From assembly GCF_000308675.1 (NCBI RefSeq), contig NZ_BAGE01000041.1, positions 124,001 to 188,000 of the forward strand: a stretch of DNA of 64,000 bases, in the 5' to 3' direction. Each line of letters starts with the position of its first letter. Position 1 is the stretch's first letter. This DNA comes from Nocardia paucivorans NBRC 100373 (GTDB lineage Bacteria > Actinomycetota > Actinomycetes > Mycobacteriales > Mycobacteriaceae). Below the pieces are notes generated by a model. It had not been told where the DNA came from, ran no database searches, and saw nothing but the letters and a program-made list of their open reading frames with translations. Of the stretch, positions 46,819 to 55,796 are shown piece after piece. Made by a program: the position numbers and the translations under genes.

Positions 46819-47715
46819 ATGTCCGCGCCCGTGAGCACACCACCCCCGATCGACCCCGATTCCGCGGCGACGGGCAGGCGATCGCGCCTGGCGCTGTCGC
46901 CGTCCCGGGCCGCCGATTACAAACAGTGCCCGTTGAAGTACCGGCTGCGCGCGATCGATCGGATACCGGAACCACCGGCCCGCCATCTGGTGCGCGGCAC
47001 CGTGGTGCATGCGGTGCTGGAGGATCTGTACGGTCTGCCCGCCGCCGAGCGCGGACCGGAACGCGCAACGGAACTGGCGCGACCGGTCTGGGAGCGGGTG
47101 GTGGCGGAGCGGCCCGAGGTGGCCGAACTACTCGACGACACCGAAGTGGACTCCTTTCTCGACGAGGCGCGCGAGCTGGTCCGCACCTACTACCGACTGG
47201 AGGACCCCACCCGCTTCGACCCGCAATCCTGTGAGACCCGGCTGGAGGTAGAACTGTCCGACGGCGCGCTGCTGCGCGGTTTCGTCGACCGCATCGATGT
47301 GGCGCCCACCGGCGAGCTGCGGGTGGTGGACTACAAGACCGGACGCGCGCCCGGGCCTCTACAGGAGACCAAGGCGCTGTTCCAGCTGAAGTTCTACGCT
47401 TTGATGCTGCTACGCGCCCGCGGTGTCGTACCGACCCAGCTCCGGCTGATCTACCTGGCCGACGGCCAGCTCCTCACCTACGCGCCCGAAGAGGCCGAAC
47501 TGCTGCGTTTCGAACGCACCCTGTCGGCCCTGTGGCAGGCGATACGCGCCGCGGGCGAGACGGGCGAGTTCCCGCCCAACCCGAGCCGGTTGTGCGACCT
47601 GTGCCACTACCGGCAGTTGTGTCCGGCCTTCGACGGCACCCCGCCGGCGTATCCCGGATGGCCCACCGGTGGTGAATCGGCCGCCGAGACCTTCGTCGAG
47701 TCGGTCTCGGACTGA
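46819..47715 (+). CDS. RecB/Cas4-type exonuclease
   Basis: This is a 298-residue PD-(D/E)XK nuclease of the RecB family, like Rv2119. Motifs are ALSPSRAADYKQCPLKYRL with the first Fe-S cysteine, HLVRGTVVHAVLEDLYGLP, the catalytic LRGFVDRIDVAPTG and LRVVDYKTGRAPG, and the C-terminal cysteine set SRLCDLCHYRQLCPAF that would complete a 4Fe-4S cluster. It likely resects DNA ends in repair. ATG 46819 follows TAGCCT by 7 bp, hinting at a leaderless transcript. It is followed by a hairpin at the hisG terminus. Confidence 0.9.
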   Translation: MSAPVSTPPPIDPDSAATGRRSRLALSPSRAADYKQCPLKYRLRAIDRIPEPPARHLVRGTVVHAVLEDLYGLPAAERGPERATELARPVWERVVAERPEVAELLDDTEVDSFLDEARELVRTYYRLEDPTRFDPQSCETRLEVELSDGALLRGFVDRIDVAPTGELRVVDYKTGRAPGPLQETKALFQLKFYALMLLRARGVVPTQLRLIYLADGQLLTYAPEEAELLRFERTLSALWQAIRAAGETGEFPPNPSRLCDLCHYRQLCPAFDGTPPAYPGWPTGGESAAETFVESVSD

Positions 47716-47720
47716 GCGGA

Positions 47721-47742
47721 GACCGGATTCACGAATCCGGTC
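47721..47742. terminator. Hairpin overlapping the hisG stop
   Basis: GACCGGATTC and GAATCCGGTC are perfect 10-bp arms two bases apart. The right arm overlaps the hisG stop codon on the minus strand; the left arm begins 5 bp after the RecB-like stop. It could terminate both converging transcripts. Confidence 0.7.
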
Positions 47743-48592
47743 AGAACGCCCGGCAGGAACGGATATCGGTGGCCAGAATCGCCTTGGCGCCCAGGTCGGC
47801 CAGTTCGTCCATCACCGCATTGCCCTGGTTGCGCGGGACCAGGGCCCGCACGGCCACCCACTCTTCGTCGGCCAGCGGGGACACCGTGGGCGATTCCAGG
47901 CCAGGAGTGATCGCGACCGCGCGGTCGAGCAGCACCTTGGGGCAGTCGTAGTCCAACATCAGGTACTGCTGGGCGAACACCACGCCCTGCAACCGCGCGA
48001 TGAGCTGATTACGCGCGCGATCCCCTCGGTCGGCGCCCTCCTGCTCCACCACCACCGCTTCCGAGTCGCACAACGATTCCCCGAAGGCCACCAGATTGTG
48101 CTGCCGCAGGGTCCGGCCCGAACCGACGACATCGGCGATGGCGTCGGCGACCCCGAGCTGAATGGAGATCTCCACCGCGCCGTCCAGGCGGATCACGGTC
48201 GCCTCGATACCGCGACGGGCCAGGTCGCCGCGCACCAGGTTCGGGTACGAGGTGGCGATGCGTTTACCGGCCAGATCGGCCACCGACCAGTCCCGACCGG
48301 CCGGGGCTGCATAGCGGAAGGTGGAACTGCCGAAGCCCAGGGCCAGTCGCTCCTGCACCGGCGCGCCGGAATCCAGGGCGAGATCGCGGCCGGTGATCCC
48401 CAGGTCCAGTTCACCGGAACCGACGTAGATGGCGATGTCCTTGGGCCGGAGGAAGAAGAACTCGACCTGGTTGGCGGGGTCGAGCACGGTCAGATCACGT
48501 GAATCGGTGCGTTTGCGATAACCGGCCTCGGTCAGGATCGAGACGGCGGATTCGGAGAGAGCGCCTTTGTTGGGGACGGCGACGCGCAGCAT
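47741..48592 (-). CDS. hisG: ATP phosphoribosyltransferase (long form)
   Basis: This 283-residue enzyme catalyses the first step of histidine synthesis (ATP + PRPP to PR-ATP). It is the long, allosteric form. Catalytic domain signatures are [34 protein letters not shown] and the PRPP loop [18 protein letters not shown]. The C-terminal ACT-like domain ([22 protein letters not shown] to the end) allows feedback inhibition by histidine. ATG 48592 follows AAAGGA. It lies downstream of hisE on the same strand, as in M. tuberculosis (Rv2121c-Rv2122c). Confidence 0.95.
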   Translation of the reverse strand: MLRVAVPNKGALSESAVSILTEAGYRKRTDSRDLTVLDPANQVEFFFLRPKDIAIYVGSGELDLGITGRDLALDSGAPVQERLALGFGSSTFRYAAPAGRDWSVADLAGKRIATSYPNLVRGDLARRGIEATVIRLDGAVEISIQLGVADAIADVVGSGRTLRQHNLVAFGESLCDSEAVVVEQEGADRGDRARNQLIARLQGVVFAQQYLMLDYDCPKVLLDRAVAITPGLESPTVSPLADEEWVAVRALVPRNQGNAVMDELADLGAKAILATDIRSCRAF

Positions 48593-48661
48593 GGTGTTCG
48601 TCCTTTCGATGCGCGAGAGGGGATGGCAGTGGGCGGCACGGACCTCGGCAGGACCCGAGGC

Positions 48662-48925
48662 TCACAGATGTCGGTAGACATCCTCGAGCCGCAGTCCCCG
48701 ACCCACCATCAGCACCTGCACCCAGTACAACAACTGCGAGATCTCCTCGGCGAGCGCCTCGTCGCCTTGGTATTCGGCGGCCAGCCACACCTCGCCGGCC
48801 TCCTCGAGCACCTTCTTGCCCTGGGCATGCACACCGGCGTCCAGCGCGGCCACCGTCCCCGACCCCTCGGGGCGGTTGACGGCACGATCCTGGAGCTCGG
48901 CGAACAGGGCCTCGAAAGTCTTCAC
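48662..48925 (-). CDS. hisE: Phosphoribosyl-ATP pyrophosphatase
   Basis: This 87-residue all-helical pyrophosphatase acts in the second step of histidine synthesis, removing pyrophosphate from PR-ATP. The MazG-like metal-binding motifs are visible in [21 protein letters not shown] and [20 protein letters not shown]. It has normal family length. ATG 48925 follows a weak site. It is 69 bp upstream of hisG and 86 bp downstream of the acyltransferase gene on the same strand, so read-through from that operon is possible. Confidence 0.95.
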   Translation of the reverse strand: MKTFEALFAELQDRAVNRPEGSGTVAALDAGVHAQGKKVLEEAGEVWLAAEYQGDEALAEEISQLLYWVQVLMVGRGLRLEDVYRHL

Positions 48926-49011
48926 GGGAGGTCATTGTTTCAGACCCCTGCAAACCGTTTCCGGCCGAGTGGCAACCGTCCGGTGAACGATCGCCGCTCG
49001 GCCGGTGGAAT

Positions 49012-50826
49012 TCAGGCCGAGGCCAGCAGTGTTTCCAACTCGTCGACGGCGGTGCGCAGGTGCTCGGCGAAGGCGTGCATCTCGTCCGCCACCGCAGCCG
49101 GGGTGGCCAGGTAGAGGTTCCACCGGTCCGGCAGCAAGACGTAGGCGATACCGATACAGCGCGAACTGGTGGAGCCGAAACCGAAGTAGCGAATGTTCAC
49201 CGATGGCGCGGAGCTGGTGCTCAGGTAGTCGTCGCGCATGATGGTCCAGCCCGGGCTGGTGTAGAGCGGGATGGGGTCGGTGACGCCGAGCTCGGCGCCA
49301 CGCCGCCGCTGGATCCACTCCAGTTCCCACAGATGCTGTTCCGGTGCGGCACCGGACCGGCATTGGGTGGCACGTGCCACATGCGCCTCCGCGGCGGTGC
49401 GGACCGCGGCGAGCCGAGCGGCGGTATCGGCCTGCGGGTCCTGCATGGTGTCCACGAAGGCCACCATCTCCGGGGTGACCACGCGCATGGCCTCGGTGCG
49501 GCCGTTGCGGTATTGGCGGGTGGCGATGGACTCGTAGGTGGCGCCGGTGAGCCCCTTGCTGCGGCGATGGGCCAGCTGGTAGGCGAGCTGGGCGAAGGCG
49601 TCGGGGGAGATACCCAGTTCCTTGGCGCGGGTGGTGCCGAAATCGTCGAACGAGACGATGGTGGTGGCATTTGCGGCGGCGTAGGCGGCGAAGTCGCGGC
49701 CCGCGGCGGTCACCTCGTGGCGCGCGGCCTCGTCGAGGCGGAACTCGACGAACTCGACCGGCGGCTGCCCCTGGGGACGGGCGCCGGAGCGGGTGACATG
49801 CTCCTCGACCGAGGTCTGCAACAGGGTGTCGACGAAGGACAGGATGGTGGTTCCGTCCAGTCCACAGTGCTCCACATTGATCCCGGCCTGACCGTCGGCG
49901 AACACGATGAACGACACCGATTTGTCGAACCACCGGTTGGCACTGTCACCGTGCAGCAGGGTGTCGCAGGCGTGCAGTTCGTCCCGCGGGGCGAAATCCT
50001 CCAGGCACAGACAGAACAGCGCGGTTTCGACGGTGTCGAAGGCGGCGACGTTGTCCGGATCGGTGAGCAGCTCGGTGCGCACCCGGGCCCAGTCGGCCCG
50101 GGCCATGGTGGTCAGATGCCCCACGGCGGTGTCGGGGGCCGCCGGGCGGGCGCCCGCCTTCAACACCGCGCGCAGCCCCTCGGCCAGATCGGTGAAGGCA
50201 TAGGGGACGCCATCCGGCCCGATGACGTCCATCCGAAAGATGTTTCCGCGGTGGAACACCAGAATGTGTCGAGCGGTCGAGGGCCCGGGGTGTTCGGCGC
50301 TGTAGGGCACCCGCACCGTGTCCTGTTCGACTCCGGGAATCCGGGTCTCGGAGAACAGGTACTTGTTCTGCCACATCGACAGGCGTTGACCGCGTTGGGT
50401 GACCGGCGGGATCTCTTCGCGGTCCAGGGCCAGTTTGTAGTCGATGGCGGCGGCGACGATACCGGCCGCGCGCGCCACCTGGTCGGCCTCGGTGGAGGCG
50501 GCCAGGACGGTGTCGTCCCGGAAGAGGAAGAAGAAGTTGGCGTTCAACGCGATCCGGTCGCGGCGGCCCAGATACCGCGACGGCCAGAACAGATCCAGCC
50601 AGCTACCCACCCCGGCAGTGGCGTCGTATTCCTGCAGAGCCGCGTGCAGGGTCCGGCCGGGGCCGTCCGGGCGCAGCAGATCCGCGACCGCCTGCTCGGT
50701 GGTGGCGAGTTCCTCGGCGGTCAGCAGCGGCGCGCACCACTCGAGGAAACGCGCGCAGCTGTCCTCCAAGGTGGGTAGGGGCACCCGGGGCAATCGGTCT
50801 TCGGCGGCAAATGTGCGTTCGCTCAC
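49012..50826 (-). CDS. Choline/carnitine O-acyltransferase family enzyme
   Basis: This 604-residue protein of the carnitine/choline acyltransferase superfamily moves acyl groups between CoA and a hydroxylated substrate. Family marks are the N-terminal LPRVPLPTLEDSCARFLEW, the catalytic histidine in INVEHCGLDGTTI (about residue 318), LTGATYESIATRQYRNGRTEAMR, and the STS-type motif DDYLSTSSAPSVN near the C-terminus. Bacterial members are uncommon and mostly uncharacterised. It is the last gene of a three-gene operon after a methyltransferase (24 bp gap) and an Fe(II)/2-oxoglutarate oxygenase, so its acceptor is probably the product of those enzymes. No signal peptide. Confidence 0.88.
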   Translation of the reverse strand: MSERTFAAEDRLPRVPLPTLEDSCARFLEWCAPLLTAEELATTEQAVADLLRPDGPGRTLHAALQEYDATAGVGSWLDLFWPSRYLGRRDRIALNANFFFLFRDDTVLAASTEADQVARAAGIVAAAIDYKLALDREEIPPVTQRGQRLSMWQNKYLFSETRIPGVEQDTVRVPYSAEHPGPSTARHILVFHRGNIFRMDVIGPDGVPYAFTDLAEGLRAVLKAGARPAAPDTAVGHLTTMARADWARVRTELLTDPDNVAAFDTVETALFCLCLEDFAPRDELHACDTLLHGDSANRWFDKSVSFIVFADGQAGINVEHCGLDGTTILSFVDTLLQTSVEEHVTRSGARPQGQPPVEFVEFRLDEAARHEVTAAGRDFAAYAAANATTIVSFDDFGTTRAKELGISPDAFAQLAYQLAHRRSKGLTGATYESIATRQYRNGRTEAMRVVTPEMVAFVDTMQDPQADTAARLAAVRTAAEAHVARATQCRSGAAPEQHLWELEWIQRRRGAELGVTDPIPLYTSPGWTIMRDDYLSTSSAPSVNIRYFGFGSTSSRCIGIAYVLLPDRWNLYLATPAAVADEMHAFAEHLRTAVDELETLLASA

Positions 50827-50850
50827 AGCGGGTCCTCGAATCGGGGTCGG

Positions 50851-51654
50851 TTACGGTCGCGGCCGCGACAGGAAGAGATTGGCATACAGCCATCCCTCGT
50901 CCTCGCGGCCGGTGGGATCGGTTCCCTTGGCGGACAGCGTATTCAGCACCTGCGTACGTTCGGCGTCGGAGGCGAACCGGCGTTGCGCGAAATCGCCCGG
51001 TATCCGCTCGGTGTGATAGCCCAGCTCGGCCAACGCCGCCTCGATCGGTTCGAACCCGTACATGCGTAGGACGAAGTGTGCCATCCACGGTCGCCGGTCC
51101 GGGTGTGCGGTGGCCACCCGGAGAAGGGTTTTCTCGGTGACGTAGCCGATACAGCCGGTGGAGATCACCAGGTCCACCCCGGCGAGAATCTCCCGCTGGG
51201 CGTCGGCGGGATCGGCGGACTCCAGATCGGCGTGCACCGTGTCGTGCAGCAGTCCCGCCGACCTCGCGTAGTCCAGCGCGGGCAGCGAAACGTCCATACC
51301 GATGAAACGCACCTCGGACAGGGCGTCCCGGGAGTCGAGACGGGCGCGGTCGCGCGCGATGAGCGCGGCCCGGTCGGCCGAGGAAGCGGCGTAGTGGGCG
51401 GCCAGGTCCTCGAGTCCCACATCCCAACGAAGTAGAGCCGCGTTCACCCCATAGGAGCAGCCGATGTCGAGCACCGTCGGGTACTTCCCGGTCGCGGCTC
51501 GATACTCCCGGATCTGCCGCAACAGATGGGGTTTCGCCAACTCCGGAATCCGATAGTCCAGTTCGGACATTCGGGAGTAGTACGCGCGCGGATCTGCTCT
51601 GTCGTAGATATCGTCGAAGGAGGCTTTCCCGGTGGTGTGCAACGGCACTGACAC
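50851..51654 (-). CDS. Class I SAM-dependent methyltransferase
   Basis: This 267-residue methyltransferase has motif I TVLDIGCSYGVNAALL (around residue 62), a long helical insertion (LAAHYAASSADRAALI), an acidic turn in VRFIGMDVSLPALDYARS and VDLVISTGCIGYVTEKTL. The C-terminal part, YGFEPIEAALAELGYHTERI, is less familiar. The acceptor is not predictable from sequence. I use GTG 51654 because GAGAGGA lies just upstream. It is located between the oxygenase (28 bp) and the acyltransferase (24 bp), so it works in the same pathway. Confidence 0.85.
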   Translation of the reverse strand: MSVPLHTTGKASFDDIYDRADPRAYYSRMSELDYRIPELAKPHLLRQIREYRAATGKYPTVLDIGCSYGVNAALLRWDVGLEDLAAHYAASSADRAALIARDRARLDSRDALSEVRFIGMDVSLPALDYARSAGLLHDTVHADLESADPADAQREILAGVDLVISTGCIGYVTEKTLLRVATAHPDRRPWMAHFVLRMYGFEPIEAALAELGYHTERIPGDFAQRRFASDAERTQVLNTLSAKGTDPTGREDEGWLYANLFLSRPRP

Positions 51655-51682
51655 GATATTCCTCTCGTCGGACCCAACCCGC

Positions 51683-52540
51683 TCAATCGAGCAGCCGGTC
51701 TCCTCGTACGGCGTCCGCCGCGTCGAGGTGGTCGATGAGTACCCGACCGAACAGTTGCCGGGTACGTTCCACGGTGCCGATGACACCGGGCCGATCACTG
51801 TAGGCGAAGATCGCGGTATGTCGTTGGGTTCGTCCCACCACCGGGGCGACCCGATGCAACGAGAATCGGCCCCGAAACAGCTGTAGATCGCCGGGGCGCA
51901 ATTCCAGCCGCCGGATGAGTCGCTCTCCCACGCCGGTCAACACGGCGCGCACATCGGCGAGATTCTCCGTGTGCGGGGCACGGATATTCGGGCAGTACTC
52001 GAACACGCCCCCGGCCTCGGGCGCCCGGGTGAGCATGCTGACGGTGAACTCGTTGGTGTCGAAATGCCAGGGATGTGACATACCCGGGGCCACCACATTG
52101 AGCACCAGACCGGCCAGGGGATCGGCGAATTCGTGGAGTTCGGCCAGTCCGAAGCAGTCGGCGACGAAACGTTGGAACAGTTCGCTGGTGTAGAGCCGGT
52201 GGATGAGCGCGTCGGCGGGAATGCGGTCGCGGGGGACAAACGCATTGCCGCGTTCGAGCACGATCCGTCCCGGATGGTCGTCGGGCAGGTCGGCATCCAA
52301 CGGGATGTTGTAGGCGTTCACCCGCTCCACCCGGTAGTACGCCTCGGGGGCCATCCGTTCGCCCTGTTCGCGCAGAAGGTCGTGCAATTCCGGACGGATG
52401 AACTCGCGGAGGACGGTACATCCGTCCTCCGCCAGATCGGCGCGGGCCGCCTCGACCGCCGCACACCATCCGGGGCTGTCGGGGACCATGGGATAGCGTG
52501 TGGTGTCGACGATTTCGTGTACGGTCCCCGGCACTGCCAT
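51683..52540 (-). CDS. Fe(II)/2-oxoglutarate-dependent oxygenase
   Basis: This 285-residue dioxygenase has a complete iron facial triad: HFD in HPWHFDTNEFTVS (about residues 159-161) and the distal His in FSLHRVAPV (about residue 229). The 2-oxoglutarate-binding Arg is in RTQRHTAIFAY. GGVFEYCPNIR and LRPGDLQLFRGRFSLH resemble the HalD/BesD-like group that acts on free amino acids, but the aspartate ligand is present, so hydroxylation rather than halogenation is expected. ATG 52540 is first in the operon. A perfect 12-bp palindrome lies 74 bp upstream. Confidence 0.85.
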   Translation of the reverse strand: MAVPGTVHEIVDTTRYPMVPDSPGWCAAVEAARADLAEDGCTVLREFIRPELHDLLREQGERMAPEAYYRVERVNAYNIPLDADLPDDHPGRIVLERGNAFVPRDRIPADALIHRLYTSELFQRFVADCFGLAELHEFADPLAGLVLNVVAPGMSHPWHFDTNEFTVSMLTRAPEAGGVFEYCPNIRAPHTENLADVRAVLTGVGERLIRRLELRPGDLQLFRGRFSLHRVAPVVGRTQRHTAIFAYSDRPGVIGTVERTRQLFGRVLIDHLDAADAVRGDRLLD

Positions 52541-52613
52541 AGCGATTATTGTTAGCGGACCCGTCGCCGACACGCCCGACTATTGCCGGAGTTATCCGGT
52601 GACAAACATCACG

Positions 52614-52625
52614 GACCGTACGGTC
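52614..52625. promoter_or_regulatory. Palindrome upstream of the oxygenase operon
   Basis: GACCGTACGGTC is a perfect 12-bp palindrome, of a kind typical of TetR-type operators. It lies in the 159-bp gap upstream of the oxygenase start. TTGTCA on the minus strand (a -35-like hexamer) follows nearer the gene. No regulator gene is adjacent. Confidence 0.5.
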
Positions 52626-52699
52626 TTATCGACGCTCGGCATTATTTCCACGAATCCGCGCCCCCGCGGCGGCCGAAACGACACGGCGGGAAAACCGCC

Positions 52700-53404
52700 T
52701 CAGCGCACCACGATTCGAGGTGATGCGGACGGCGCGACGCGCCGAACCCGCAGCGCGTACTCCAGATCCGACAGCGTCAAGCCGACGAGGCTGTCCCGAT
52801 GCACCCGAAACGGGTGGGCCGGCACCGGAATCTCACACGGAACCACCAGCACGGCGCATCCGGCGGCCGTGGCGGCCTGCACCCCGGTGACGGAATCCTC
52901 GATGGCCACACAGTCTTTCGGATCGAGCCCGAGGAGTTCCGCCGCGCGCAGGTAAACAGCCGGATCAGGTTTGCCGTGCACCACCTCGTCACCGCAGACC
53001 GAGGTATCGAACCGCTCGCGCCCCAGAGTCTGCAGGGCCAGTTCGGTCAACGACCGCTTGGTATTGGTGACCAGAGCGGTAGGCAGTCCGGCGGCACGAA
53101 CCATGTCCAGGGCCTCCGTCGCGCCCGGACGCCACGGAATGGGACCGGCCATCAACTCGGACACCCGCCGCTCCAGGAACCGGCCCGCGCCCCGCAGATC
53201 CTCCGGATGCGGGTCGAGACCGAGCCCGGTGAACATGATGCGCAGGGCATTGGGCCCGGAGGCGCCGATCAGGGAGTGACGCAGCTCGGTGGTCATCTGC
53301 CCGCCCAGTTCGACCGCCAACTCGCGCACGGCGATATCCCACAGCTTCTCCGAGTCGAGCAGTGTGCCGTCCATATCCCACAGCACACCCGCCGGTCGTT
53401 TCAT
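52700..53404 (-). CDS. HAD superfamily hydrolase
   Basis: This 234-residue HAD phosphatase of the beta-phosphoglucomutase-like subfamily has motif I VLWDMDGTLLDSEK with the nucleophile Asp, motif II LPTALVTNTKRSL, motif III Lys in VVHGKPDPAVYL, and motif IV CVAIEDSVTGVQAA. The cap domain lies between motifs I and II. The substrate is a phosphorylated small molecule, not further definable. ATG 53404 follows GAGGAG. It lies 159 bp upstream of the oxygenase operon on the same strand. Confidence 0.9.
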   Translation of the reverse strand: MKRPAGVLWDMDGTLLDSEKLWDIAVRELAVELGGQMTTELRHSLIGASGPNALRIMFTGLGLDPHPEDLRGAGRFLERRVSELMAGPIPWRPGATEALDMVRAAGLPTALVTNTKRSLTELALQTLGRERFDTSVCGDEVVHGKPDPAVYLRAAELLGLDPKDCVAIEDSVTGVQAATAAGCAVLVVPCEIPVPAHPFRVHRDSLVGLTLSDLEYALRVRRVAPSASPRIVVR

Positions 53405-53527
53405 CTGACGCGGCTCCTCGGTCGGAATTCGACCCGACCGGCTCTCGGTCGGGTGCGGCCGGCGGCCGCACGGACAGGCTATCGAGCCGTCCCCGACCGC
53501 CGGACGCCGGCTCGTCCACGCACGGCA

Positions 53528-53797
53528 TCACCGGACGAGCGGCGTCGCGACTACCGGCCGAATTCCCGAACCATGTTCGGAATGAGCAGATACATGTTCG
53601 GAATGAGCAGATAAGCCTTCTCCGTGCTTCAGCGGCACGTACTCCCGAGCGACGCCTCGCCCGTATAATTCCGCACGCTTGGCGAGGCACTGATCAAGAG
53701 TCGGATACCAATCGGGCTGAGCCGATGCCAACCCACTTCCCATGCCGAAAATCACTCCGGCGATACCCGCGACAATCGCAATACGGCGAATGGCCAC
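53528..53797 (-). CDS. Small secreted protein, probably frameshifted at the C-terminus
   Basis: From GTG 53797 (GGGGGA upstream) this frame gives a signal peptide (VAIRRIAIVAGIAGVIFG, cleavage after LASA) and a mature start QPDWYPTLDQCLAKRAELYG, then KHGEG. After this the frame continues with a rare TTA codon and a duplicated SAHSEHV. The overlapping frame instead reads YLLIPNM twice, then VREFGR and a stop, which looks more protein-like. A single-base shift near 53615 plus a 21-bp duplication therefore probably altered the end of the protein. Function unknown. Confidence 0.55.
   Translation of the reverse strand: MAIRRIAIVAGIAGVIFGMGSGLASAQPDWYPTLDQCLAKRAELYGRGVAREYVPLKHGEGLSAHSEHVSAHSEHGSGIRPVVATPLVR
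53572..53613. repeat. 21-bp perfect tandem duplication
   Basis: A 21-bp unit beginning CATGTTCGGAATGAGC and ending AGATA occurs at 53572-53592 and 53593-53613 without mismatch. It lies inside the small secreted protein gene and preserves the frame by adding seven codons. Confidence 0.95.
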
Positions 53798-53884
53798 GTT
53801 TCCCCCGCCTCGAAGCACCCCAGGCCCGGTGATGGCACTCCACCGGACCGGATATGTCCGAGAACCATTGTCGTGAAACGTATC

Positions 53885-55678
53885 TCACATTAGTTGCGAA
53901 TCGGCGATGAGCAGCCGGCCACCTTCGGAGACGATACGGAACGAACGGGTCTCCGAGGTGGTGGAACCGTCCCGCAAGGTGTAGGTCAGTCCGGCGATCA
54001 CCGTGCCGGAGCCGGCCGGGGTGACCGAGGTGACCTGCACGGCGCCGATCGTCGACCAGAAGCTCGTGTAGTCGCTATAACCGCCCGCCACGTTCTGGTA
54101 TTGCGTGGACAACCACGACCAGGCCGTTCCGGTGTCGCCCGGCAGCAACCCGTAGTACGCCCGGACGAACTGCTCCGCCCGGGCATCCGTGAGCGGTCCG
54201 CTCGCCACCGCCGCGTCGTGGGCGTCCGAGCCGGACTCCGCTGTCTCCTCGGCGGGTTGCCCGTCCGATCCCGCCTCGGATACCGCGCTCGTGGTCTCGC
54301 CGGATCCCGCCATCGCATCCGAGTTGTCACCGCCCGAGGTCAGGACCACCCCTGCAATCACCCCCACGACCACCACCCCGGCGGCCAGCGCCATGGTCCG
54401 GCCCCGTCCGTGTCGGGTCGTCTCGGCCGGAGGCGAGGCGGAACCGGCCCCGGTCGATGGGGGCACCGGTCGGGCGCCGGGGTCGGCGGGTGCGCCGACC
54501 CCGGCGCCCGACCGAGGATTCGGCGTCGAAGATCCGGCGATCCGCTCGGTCGGACGCACCGTGGTGTCGTCCCCGAAACCCTTGGCACCGGAACCCTTGG
54601 CACCGGAACCCTTGGCGCCGGCCGGTGATCCGCCGGGAACATCGGCCGTACCGGCGCCATCCGCCGCTCCGGTACCCCGCGGCGCGGATCCGGGCGCGCC
54701 ATTCGGCGTGGCCCTATCGGACCCGGTGTCCGCGGTCGCCGAAGCCGCGGACAGCCGTTTCGTCGGCCGAGCGGATTCCACCCCCTCGCTTTTGCGAGTG
54801 GTGTCACCGGCGCCACCCACCGGCATGACCTTGGTCGACGAATTCGCCGGAAGTGGATTACGACCGGCCGCGACATCGGCGAGCAACCGCTGCGCCTCTT
54901 GCATGGTGGGCCGCTCGGCAGGGGTGGGTTCCAGCAGTCGCATGAGCACCGGCCCCAATTCCCCCGCCTCTTCGGGTTCGGTGACCTCTCCCCCGGCGAC
55001 GGCGTGCAGTATGGCCAGCGGGTTGTCGCCCTCCCCGAACGGAGGCCGGCCGGTCACCGCCGCGTACAGGGTGGAGCCGAGCGCGAATACATCGGACGGC
55101 GGTTCCGGATTCTCCCCCCGCGCGACCTCGGGGGACAGGTAGGCCGGGGTCCCGGCGAGCAGCCCGGTGGCCGTGACCGTGACATCACCGGCCGCCCGGG
55201 AAATTCCGAAATCGGTGATCTTCACGGTGCCGTCGTCGGCCACCAACAGATTCGCCGGTTTCACATCGCGGTGCACGATCCCCGCGTCGTGCGCGGCGGC
55301 CAGCGCGGCAGCCGCCTGAGCGCCGATACGAGCCGCCTCCCGCGGTGGCAGTGTCCGCCCGCCCGAGAGCCGGGCGGCCAGGCTGGGAGCGTCCATGTAC
55401 TCCATGACCAGCCACGGCTGATTGTCCTCGTCGGCGACATCGAAGACGGTGATCGCGTTCGGATGATGCAGCCGGGCGGCGATCCGCCCCTCCCGCAGGG
55501 CGCGCATCCGCGCCTCTTTGGCCGCGGCGGGTGGCAGGTGCGGGCCGAGCAGCACCTGTTTCACCGCGACGGTCCGCTGTAGGCGGATGTCGCGAGCTCG
55601 CCACACCACGCCCATGGCGCCGGTACCGATCGGATCCGTGAGCCGATACCGTCCGGCCACCAGCCGATCCGTCGTCAT
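53885..55678 (-). CDS. Membrane Ser/Thr protein kinase with extracytoplasmic domain
   Basis: This 597-residue Hanks-type kinase has IGTGAMGVVWRARD, the ATP lysine in TVAVKQVLL, VHRDVKPANLLV, ITDFGISRA and an activation end SPEVARGEN. After the kinase domain (to about residue 265) comes a long Pro/Gly/Ala linker with tandem KGSGA units, a single membrane helix near residues 429-448, and an extracytoplasmic domain (FVRAYYGLLPGDTGTAWSWL, FRIVSEGGRLLIADS). That domain lacks PASTA repeats and resembles small NTF2-like sensor folds. ATG 55678 follows AGGAGGGG. It lies downstream of metH. Confidence 0.9.
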   Translation of the reverse strand: MTTDRLVAGRYRLTDPIGTGAMGVVWRARDIRLQRTVAVKQVLLGPHLPPAAAKEARMRALREGRIAARLHHPNAITVFDVADEDNQPWLVMEYMDAPSLAARLSGGRTLPPREAARIGAQAAAALAAAHDAGIVHRDVKPANLLVADDGTVKITDFGISRAAGDVTVTATGLLAGTPAYLSPEVARGENPEPPSDVFALGSTLYAAVTGRPPFGEGDNPLAILHAVAGGEVTEPEEAGELGPVLMRLLEPTPAERPTMQEAQRLLADVAAGRNPLPANSSTKVMPVGGAGDTTRKSEGVESARPTKRLSAASATADTGSDRATPNGAPGSAPRGTGAADGAGTADVPGGSPAGAKGSGAKGSGAKGFGDDTTVRPTERIAGSSTPNPRSGAGVGAPADPGARPVPPSTGAGSASPPAETTRHGRGRTMALAAGVVVVGVIAGVVLTSGGDNSDAMAGSGETTSAVSEAGSDGQPAEETAESGSDAHDAAVASGPLTDARAEQFVRAYYGLLPGDTGTAWSWLSTQYQNVAGGYSDYTSFWSTIGAVQVTSVTPAGSGTVIAGLTYTLRDGSTTSETRSFRIVSEGGRLLIADSQLM

Positions 55679-55796
55679 CTGGGTGTTCCCCTCCTGCTCG
55701 CCGCCGAGCCATCTCCAACTCCGCGCGTCGATGGGCGGAAATGTGAAAATCCTACGCTCCCAGGTACAGCGCACCCGCCGGCAGTCGGGCGGTCGA

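Noticed and set aside
51683..52540. Halogenase of the BesD/HalD type
   Set aside because: Halogenases replace the iron-binding aspartate with Gly or Ala; here the HFD motif retains Asp, so a hydroxylase is expected.
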